Shown here: positions 58,150 through 64,000 of the stretch, one piece after another
Layout: each line of letters starts with the position of its first letter
How positions within the stretch are numbered: the first letter of the stretch is position 1
Origin: JAZKAR01 sp040389065
GTDB lineage: Bacteria; Pseudomonadota; Gammaproteobacteria; Burkholderiales; Casimicrobiaceae
Assembly (NCBI GenBank): GCA_040389065.1
Contig: JAZKAR010000023.1
Location: 186,001 to 250,000, forward strand
Length of the DNA stretch: 64,000 bases
Reading direction: 5' to 3'
Notes under the pieces: generated by a model
Told to the model about the DNA's origin: nothing
Seen by the model: only the letters and a program-made list of their open reading frames with translations
The model's database searches: none
Program-made: the position numbers and the translations under genes

Positions 58150-58515
58150 ATGAAAAAAAATTTAGCCTATTGTGTAAACTTAGGATTATTGTTATTAGCT
58201 TCGGGAGCCTCTGCAACAGCACAAGAAGAATGGAATGGCCAATGGGTAACTACTCAATGGAATGTAATGTCTGTATGCGGAACTAAATCTGGAAAAGATA
58301 TTGACGCTGGCCCTATTTGGAATAATGATGATGCAAAAAAAAGATGCCCTATCGTAATAGCCCAATGGAATCAATCTTATTCTAAATCCAAGAAAAAAAG
58401 AGATGATTCTTACGAATATAAGAGCTCATATCAATACAACTCAAATTACACGTTTCAAAGCTACTATGCACCAAGCTATACCGTTCAAAATTATTACTCA
58501 GGCTATAGCAAATAG
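58150..58515 (+). CDS. Secreted protein with MVL (mannan-binding lectin-like) motif and Tyr/Ser-rich tail
   Basis: The 121-residue protein has a signal peptide ending near ATA-Q (residue 25). WNGQWVTTQWNVMSVCG (about 28-44) and DIDAGPIWNNDDAKKRCPIV (about 50-69) match the repeated blocks of the Microcystis viridis lectin family (GQWxT...MSV and AGPIWxNxxA). Two Cys could form a disulfide. From about residue 78 the chain becomes Ser/Tyr/Lys-rich low complexity. Sugar binding is inference. A strong bidirectional terminator follows. Confidence 0.72.
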   Translation: MKKNLAYCVNLGLLLLASGASATAQEEWNGQWVTTQWNVMSVCGTKSGKDIDAGPIWNNDDAKKRCPIVIAQWNQSYSKSKKKRDDSYEYKSSYQYNSNYTFQSYYAPSYTVQNYYSGYSK

Positions 58516-58560
58516 TAATTTTTCTATACTGTAAAGCCACTAAGCCTTAGATAATAAAAA

Positions 58561-58590
58561 GCCGTACCATCATGAATGGCACGGCTTTTT
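58561..58590. terminator. Bidirectional intrinsic terminator
   Basis: GCCGTACCAT and ATGGCACGGC pair with one mismatch across a five-base loop, with a run of A on the left and T on the right. It lies between convergent genes and can stop transcription from both sides. Confidence 0.9.
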
Positions 58591-58615
58591 ACTTTTTACG
58601 TATGATCATCCATTT

Positions 58616-60025
58616 TTATGAAAATCGAAGTTTTTTATCATTAATCACGGCCTTTAAAACTGCTTTAATGACTGATGATTGTTTATATTTGATTCCCTCA
58701 ATCGTTGTCTTTGATACAGCATTTTGTAATAAGGCAATATCAGTGGCTACCTTCTTTCCCTCATAATAAATATCGTAGTAACCATTTACCCCACCTCGAT
58801 TGAAGAGTTGCAACTCTCCTTTTGTATACGTAGCCTGAATTCTTGAATAGGGCCGTGCCAAAGGTTCGCCGATAAATACCCCTTCTGTCGGCCATTCCAC
58901 GCTTTTCCAATACGCTTCTACTACTGTATCACCTGCTAACAAATGAGATGCTACAACAGAAGGGCGAGGAAACTTTTGTACAAATGTACAAGGCTCTCTT
59001 ACCGTACCAAATGTTGCTGTTGCGCCTGCCCTCAAAAATTCTAATGCAGAAATTTGATCTAGACTATCGTACAATTTCCCTGCATACGAAGTAAGCGTAT
59101 CGGCAATTGCACCGGGTAAAAAAGTATTTGTTTTGTTTCCAGAAGGATCAAGGTTAGGCAGACTTGTTTCATAAATCAAAATATCTGATTTTCCCTCTAA
59201 TGCATCTTGCTCTAGGTAAGTGCTAGTTAAATAGGAATTAACTTGGAGAGCAGCATTTTTCATATCCATAGCACGTACCGCACGCACTTTATCAGATGTT
59301 TTTAAAAAATAAGCTGATCCGCTATACCAGCGATAATCTGCTAACACGCCCTTGGCAATCGTGGCTCTCACTCCTTCCAGGTATTTCGCCATCAGGGTTG
59401 TATGATTACCCGCCTTTAAGGGATCAAGTATTCGCCCCGCCTGCCCCTGCGGAATTGCCGGATTATAACTAGAATAGGAAGCCAAAAGCATAGAAGGCTT
59501 TAACGGTGTTGTCGAGAAATTATTCCCCTGCCCTATGAATGGCCCGCTAGCAAAATAAGGTGAAAATGGGGTCAGATTACAGGCTTTAGTAAAACTTTTT
59601 GAATCGACATACCCCATTGAAACAAAAGATGTAATAGATTGATGCGCCCCTACACGATAAGGCATTGACCAAGCCAGAGCAAACCCTTTGGCTTTAGTAG
59701 CACTATGGATAGCCGAAGATAACGACAGTGCTTCATTTGGCGTGATTTCCATTCGAACAGGTATACTTACATAGAGAATATTTTCGGTAGGAATATGCCG
59801 AGCAGCCTGATAATCTTTTGCAAGCTGCAAGCTGGTTGGGTCATTGCGATTCGCTATTATATAAAGCGAAGCTGCACTAAGAGTAGTTTCATCCTCTACC
59901 TCTACCCCCCATTGGCTTGGTACAGAGTCTGTTGCCATGTTATCAAGAGGCAAACCAGCAAAGCTTACGTTATTAAACATAGTGATAGCAATAAGCAGTA
60001 CAACAGGCAGTATACGAGAATACAT
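58616..60025 (-). CDS. TIGR03790-family secreted protein
   Basis: The 469-residue protein has a signal peptide (ILPVVLLIAITMFNNVSFAG). It shows the pattern of TIGR03790: LYIIANRNDPTSLQLAKDYQ, then RHIPTENILYVSIP, LLASYSSYN and FLRAGATATFGTVREPC. Function unknown. The family is found in bacteria with elaborate envelopes, many with PEP-CTERM/exosortase systems, which fits this genome. It converges on the MVL-like gene. Confidence 0.8.
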   Translation of the reverse strand: MYSRILPVVLLIAITMFNNVSFAGLPLDNMATDSVPSQWGVEVEDETTLSAASLYIIANRNDPTSLQLAKDYQAARHIPTENILYVSIPVRMEITPNEALSLSSAIHSATKAKGFALAWSMPYRVGAHQSITSFVSMGYVDSKSFTKACNLTPFSPYFASGPFIGQGNNFSTTPLKPSMLLASYSSYNPAIPQGQAGRILDPLKAGNHTTLMAKYLEGVRATIAKGVLADYRWYSGSAYFLKTSDKVRAVRAMDMKNAALQVNSYLTSTYLEQDALEGKSDILIYETSLPNLDPSGNKTNTFLPGAIADTLTSYAGKLYDSLDQISALEFLRAGATATFGTVREPCTFVQKFPRPSVVASHLLAGDTVVEAYWKSVEWPTEGVFIGEPLARPYSRIQATYTKGELQLFNRGGVNGYYDIYYEGKKVATDIALLQNAVSKTTIEGIKYKQSSVIKAVLKAVINDKKLRFS

Positions 60026-60267
60026 AGGATTTTCTATGACACTTTCTTTTAAAATCGCTTCATTAAACTACTTAAAATAAGTTTGGTACAGCACTAGTAT
60101 GGCAGAGCGCTATAAGTAATACATCACCATTCACTAGCACGATTTTACATACATGCTAAAGGTGCAAAGACTGGTATCGTGTAAGAACAGTTTAATCAAC
60201 CACTAAAATAAACCCAAAATACGCGCTCATAATCATTCGCGTTTATCTATCTTGAGTTCAGTACATC

Positions 60268-60522
60268 ATGAAAAAAAACCTTTTTTCTTATTTTCAAATG
60301 TTTTTATCACTATTTAGCATCGTTATGATAAACAGCTCATGCTTGGCTAAAACTGTTGTGGTACCGATTATAAATGAGCGGCAAAAAGCCGTTATGCGTA
60401 TACACCCCCATCGTTCACCGCGCCATCATCGGTTCCGACGCTGGTGGCTATGCCATCATCACGCTTATATGCGAAATCATCGAAAATATTGTCGTCGCCG
60501 ACATCATTTTCATCACTACTAA
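60268..60522 (+). CDS. Small secreted His/Arg-rich protein
   Basis: The 84-residue frame has a signal peptide (FLSLFSIVMINSSCLA) and a mature part full of His, Arg and Trp (RSPRHHRFRRWWLCHHHAYM). It resembles in style the His/Tyr-rich secreted protein at 50469. The ribosome-binding site is poor and other frames overlap it, so the call is moderate. No family recognised. The gap to 60848 has no other convincing gene. Confidence 0.5.
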   Translation: MKKNLFSYFQMFLSLFSIVMINSSCLAKTVVVPIINERQKAVMRIHPHRSPRHHRFRRWWLCHHHAYMRNHRKYCRRRHHFHHY

Positions 60523-60848
60523 TATTTTCAATATAAACCTGCTGTTTTCTATATTGAAGTAAGCGATGAAACAATACTAGATAATCGAGTGTTTATTTTG
60601 ACACGTTTTATAATCTTTATGCTTGAGAAAGGCTTATTTAAGATAATGGTTTAAATGAGTATGGCTATAATAGACCTCTTCCGATTGAAGATTTCTGCTT
60701 GCTGCAAAAATGAATTGCTCTGCTTCTGGTGCACATTTACCCTAGTAAACTATGCTCCAGTTCTCGCAAAATCCCTTTTTCGCCAGCGCATAAACACCAA
60801 TCCGAATAGGTCTAATACCTCTACCACTACCTTTTATTGGATTCGACG

Positions 60849-61553
60849 ATGAGCGCACCCAACAAAACTGAGCGGATTGAAATACGTTTTAATGCAGATT
60901 TGATAGAACGAATTGATACATGGCGAAATACACAATCAGAGTCGCTTACACGCCCTGAAGCCGTGCAAAAACTGGTCGAACAATCGTTAAACAAAGAAAG
61001 TAGTAACAAAGTTGTATTTACAAATGCAGAAAAAATTATCTTATTAATGTTATGTGAAGTAGCAAAAAATACAAACACCGAAAGTAATATTCCTGAAATT
61101 ATCGACTCTATTATTACAGGAGGCCATACCTGGGCAATAAAAAGTGAGTTTCCAAGTTTATTTCATAATCAGGAAGATGACCCTCAAAAAGTCAATGAAG
61201 TTAAAAAAATCATTGCTATGTGGTGGTATATCGAATCTAGTTTTGAACGTCTTTCAGAGAAAGATAAAGAACAGGTAAACGAAAAAATTAAACCTTTTCA
61301 TGTGTTATTTCGAGGTTTCGATGGGAACTCCGAAGCTGAGCATCTTTCTATCGCTCATTTTTTAATTGGCACCCTGGGGCAATTTCCTCTTTTCAAAAAC
61401 CGAGAGCTTAACGCAAATTTTCCAACGTTAGATGGCTATCGCCGTATGTTGGCACTCTTTGAACCTATTCATAAAGAACTGATGGGGCAAGATCTAGATG
61501 CTGCATTTATTATTGTGTTGATTAATGAGCGCACGAATCGAAACCAGAAATAG
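60849..61553 (+). CDS. YfbU-family protein with N-terminal ribbon-helix-helix-like segment
   Basis: The 234-residue protein begins with a ribbon-helix-helix-like stretch (RIEIRFNADLIERIDTWRNT, then LTRPEAVQKLVEQSL). A YfbU domain follows (FTNAEKIILLMLCEVAKNT, then GHTWAIKSEFPSLF and FRGFDGNSEAEHLSIAHFLI). The N-terminal part suggests DNA binding, so this may be a regulator. ATG at 60849 with GGA upstream is preferred to TTG at 60837. Confidence 0.82.
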   Translation: MSAPNKTERIEIRFNADLIERIDTWRNTQSESLTRPEAVQKLVEQSLNKESSNKVVFTNAEKIILLMLCEVAKNTNTESNIPEIIDSIITGGHTWAIKSEFPSLFHNQEDDPQKVNEVKKIIAMWWYIESSFERLSEKDKEQVNEKIKPFHVLFRGFDGNSEAEHLSIAHFLIGTLGQFPLFKNRELNANFPTLDGYRRMLALFEPIHKELMGQDLDAAFIIVLINERTNRNQK

Positions 61554-61597
61554 TTAAATCTTTAATACGCCCTACACAGAATAAATTCCTTTATTGT

Positions 61598-62386
61598 TTA
61601 GGTTAGCCCTAATAAACCTAATTTAGTTTTTTGTGATTCATTAAATGATTGCAGCGCATAAATACTTGCCTGTAGTTGTATGCGATTTTTAGATGTTTCT
61701 GATATGGCTGCTGCATAGTCTGTTGATTGAATAGAACTCTGCGCTGCTGAAAGATTAATATTGCTGCTAGTTAGGCTATTCATCTGGCTTTGTAATCCAT
61801 TTGTCATTGCACCCATCATGGATTGCTGTTTATTAACAGTTGTTAATGCCTTATCTACAGCTTCTAATGCATTGGCAATATTAGAAGGGTTCGTTACATC
61901 AATCGAATTGACACCAAGCGTTGCAGGTGAATTATTTGCAATAGAAAATTCCTCTGAATCGCCTGCATGAATTCCAATCTGAAGTCGCGTTGAAAATGAT
62001 CCATCAAAAAGATTTTGCCCATTAAAATTACCGGTTTGTGCGACACTGTTTATGCTTTGTATATTTTGATTAATTTGTGCTTGAATTGAAGAACGGTCAT
62101 CAGCATTTAATGTACTATTACCAGCTTGAAGTGTAAGGGTGCGAATATTTTGCAAGGCATCCGTCATTTGGCTTAAGCCTGAACTCGCTGTATCTAGCAT
62201 CGAAATACCATTATCAATATTACGCAGTGCCTGACCTGCGCTGCTAATATTTACTGACATTCGTGTTGCAATGGCTAACCCTGCAGCATCATCGGCGGCG
62301 GAATTAATACGATTTCCGGAACTTAGTTGCTGGATATTTTTTTCCAGCGCAACTTGTGCGTTATTTAGTGAACTAATAGCAGACAT
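61598..62386 (-). CDS. Flagellin-like protein, copy 1
   Basis: The 262-residue protein has the flagellin N-terminal domain (QLSSGNRINSAADDAAGLAI, then ALRNIDNGISMLDTASSGLS and IQAQINQNIQSINSVAQTGN). A short variable centre is followed by a C-terminal domain with ALEAVDKALTTVNKQQSMMG. The last residues (QSFNESQKTKLGLLGLT) differ from the usual ANQxPQxVLxLL end. AAGGTGG lies before the ATG at 62386. No other flagellar gene is in the window. Confidence 0.88.
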   Translation of the reverse strand: MSAISSLNNAQVALEKNIQQLSSGNRINSAADDAAGLAIATRMSVNISSAGQALRNIDNGISMLDTASSGLSQMTDALQNIRTLTLQAGNSTLNADDRSSIQAQINQNIQSINSVAQTGNFNGQNLFDGSFSTRLQIGIHAGDSEEFSIANNSPATLGVNSIDVTNPSNIANALEAVDKALTTVNKQQSMMGAMTNGLQSQMNSLTSSNINLSAAQSSIQSTDYAAAISETSKNRIQLQASIYALQSFNESQKTKLGLLGLT

Positions 62387-62593
62387 ATTAACCACCTTTA
62401 TACTCACCACCAAACGTAACTGTATTCATTCATCGTTAGCTTTTACATATATTGCATCAAGGAATATTTAATTTTAGTCTATTAATAGTATTAATAAAGC
62501 ATATGGAATTTATTAAACTATAATCACAAAAACATTCAAAATCAATTATTAAAAAATAATTAACAACTTAAAAAATCCAACCAATAAATTTAT

Positions 62594-63403
62594 CTAGTTT
62601 ATTTGAAAATCTTTATAAGTGTTTAATGCAACTCTATTCGCTTGCAGCGGCAAGCTTTTTTTAGCGGTTTCTGATAACGCATATGTTGAGTCTGTCGATT
62701 GAATAAAATCTTGCGTAGATGAAAGATGAATAATGGTATCGGTAAGACTATGAATCTCATTTTGCAACGTGTTAGTGAATGAGCTTATGGCTGATTGCTG
62801 CTGATTTACATGGCTTACTACCTGATCTAATGAATCTAACGCAGTTGGAATGCTTGAAGGGTTTGAAGAATTAGTTACATCGACATTGCTTAAGGCTAAT
62901 GATGTAAAAGAGGCGGTATCAGGTAGTGAAATTGAAGCAAATTCTCCTTCACGGCTTTGCAACGGTAACGATATTGAAAATGTTCCATCAAAAAAAGCCT
63001 GCTCATTAATATTATTAACATTACTGTTTACATTGCTATTTACATTACTGTTTTGGGCAATGCTATTGATCGTTTGAATATGCTGTTCAATTCGATTTTG
63101 AATCAAACGTCGATCATTCGCACTTAGCGCCGTGTTGCTTGCTTGTAATGTTAAATGACGAATATCTTGTATTGCCTCAGCAATGTGCCCTAAGCCTGCA
63201 CTAGCAGTTTCTAGCAAAGAAAGACTATTATCAATATTACTAAGCATCTGACCCGAACTGCTGATATGCACAGCCATACGCGTAGCAATTGCTAATCCTG
63301 TAGCATCGTCTGCTGCCGTATGAATACGGCTTCCTGAGCTCAAATGTTGCGTATTCTTTCCCGGTGCATTCTGTGCCAGATTGATAGAATCGATAGCAAA
63401 CAT
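62594..63403 (-). CDS. Flagellin-like protein, copy 2, divergent
   Basis: The 269-residue protein shares the flagellin N-terminal pattern (HLSSGSRIHTAADDATGLAI) and part of the C-terminal pattern with copy 1, but ends SLPLQANRVALNTYKDFQIN without the hydrophobic Leu-rich tip. A micro-repeat NSNVNSNVNSNVNN lies near residue 130. GGGAGG precedes the ATG at 63403 at an ideal distance. It is less conserved than copy 1 and could be a minor filament or non-flagellar export substrate. Confidence 0.83.
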   Translation of the reverse strand: MFAIDSINLAQNAPGKNTQHLSSGSRIHTAADDATGLAIATRMAVHISSSGQMLSNIDNSLSLLETASAGLGHIAEAIQDIRHLTLQASNTALSANDRRLIQNRIEQHIQTINSIAQNSNVNSNVNSNVNNINEQAFFDGTFSISLPLQSREGEFASISLPDTASFTSLALSNVDVTNSSNPSSIPTALDSLDQVVSHVNQQQSAISSFTNTLQNEIHSLTDTIIHLSSTQDFIQSTDSTYALSETAKKSLPLQANRVALNTYKDFQIN

Positions 63404-63557
63404 ATCAACCTCCCTAAGCAAAATTTAACCCGATGTCAAAACCTCATTCCTTAGCATTTTATGAAAATCACTATAAGATACTGAATGAAGCCTATCATTA
63501 AGGTAAAGTCTATTACTTAAGTTATGACCGTTTTTACCAATTTAATCAAATGTTTTA

Positions 63558-64000
63558 TTATTCTTCTCGTAAAGCAGTATGCGCACGATCAAAAATAGGC
63601 TTAAAGAGATAACTCATTAATGAACGTTCGCCTGTTTTAACAAAAATATCTACTGGCATTCCTGCCCTAATCTGTAAATGCTCTATTGATTTTAGACTTT
63701 CTTTATCAACACTCGCTTTAAGCTTATAGTAAGGCAAGCCTGATTTTTCTTCTACAAAACGATCAGCAGATACTTGGCTAATCGTACCTGCTAGATGCGG
63801 CGTGCTATTTTGATTAAAGGCTGAAAACCGTAAATCTACTTTAAGGCCTGCATGAACCTTATCAATCAAATTAACAGGCAGTTGCCCTTCAATAACCAAT
63901 GCATCATCACTGGGTACAATATCCATCATTCGATATCCTGGCCCGACGACACCCTCTCGGGTGAACACATTCATTCCTACAATTACACCATCTACAGGGG
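63558..64000 (-). CDS. HlyD-family type I secretion periplasmic adaptor (partial, C-terminal part)
   Basis: The frame is open to the right edge, so only about 147 C-terminal residues are visible. They match type I secretion adaptors: PVDGVIVGMNVFTREGVVGP, then RMMDIVPSDDALVIEGQLPV, LRFSAFNQNSTP, VSADRFVEEKSGLPYYKL, AGMPVDIFVKTGERSLMSYL and the end HTALREE. These proteins bridge the ABC exporter and TolC. The ABC transporter gene should lie right of the window. Two flagellin-like genes follow on the same strand. Confidence 0.92.
   Translation of the reverse strand, partial: PVDGVIVGMNVFTREGVVGPGYRMMDIVPSDDALVIEGQLPVNLIDKVHAGLKVDLRFSAFNQNSTPHLAGTISQVSADRFVEEKSGLPYYKLKASVDKESLKSIEHLQIRAGMPVDIFVKTGERSLMSYLFKPIFDRAHTALREE

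Noticed and set aside
60655..60852. 65-codon frame upstream of the YfbU gene
   Set aside because: No RBS, no homology sense, and runs into the YfbU start.

Overview
This window looks like part of the chromosome of a low-GC (roughly 40 % by eye) betaproteobacterium, possibly near the Nitrosomonadales/Methylophilales. The placement is inference. It rests on nine PEP-CTERM proteins, a pyrophosphate-dependent phosphofructokinase, oxygen-dependent HemF, cyanophycin synthetase plus cyanophycinase, DUF3565 and DUF971 proteins, PagL and a TIGR03790 protein. There is no rRNA, CRISPR array, transposase or integrase; the only tRNA found is tRNA-Leu(CAG).

Layout. 1-2.3 kb (minus): a phosphoribosyltransferase/TRSP protein and an ATP-grasp enzyme, a pair known from tellurite-resistance-type biosynthetic modules. 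2.5-9.5 kb (plus): a signalling locus with a large hybrid histidine kinase, a single-domain response regulator and a second hybrid kinase whose phospho-acceptor His is Asn. 9.6-13.4 kb (minus): a bufferin/HvfABCD-like copper RiPP locus with ECF sigma factor, zinc-finger anti-sigma-like protein, Cys-repeat precursor, a fused DUF692-DUF2063 enzyme and a DoxX protein. 13.7-15.5 kb: an AAA ATPase/DUF3226 pair resembling OLD/PARIS-like defence modules. 15.8-23 kb: PPi-phosphofructokinase, an MFS transporter, and a kup - shortened kdpD - kdpE operon. 23-32 kb: small metabolic genes, two tandem orphan solute-binding proteins, hydrolases, hemF and tRNA-Leu.

32-48 kb is dominated by PEP-CTERM genes, some in tandem cassettes with repeated non-coding flanks. 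Between them lie an M61 aminopeptidase, a degenerate S9 prolyl-oligopeptidase-like protein with a large charged insert, and yaaA. A duplicated 3' fragment of yaaA marks a past segmental duplication. 48-49.3 kb holds a DAHP synthase gene preceded by an aromatic-rich leader peptide (WFYFF) and an intrinsic terminator, the arrangement of an attenuator. 49.5-64 kb holds pagL, small secreted proteins, cphB-cphA, a cold-shock protein, a fluoride-type CLC antiporter, an MVL-lectin-like secreted protein, a TIGR03790 protein, a YfbU protein, two divergent flagellins and the end of a type I secretion adaptor.

The most rewarding places for follow-up are the fused copper-RiPP operon, the catalytically dead S9 protein beside the M61 peptidase, the aromatic attenuator, the Asn-for-His kinase, the K+ sensor/transporter operon and the PEP-CTERM cassette array. 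All assignments come from reading motifs by eye; no database search was run.
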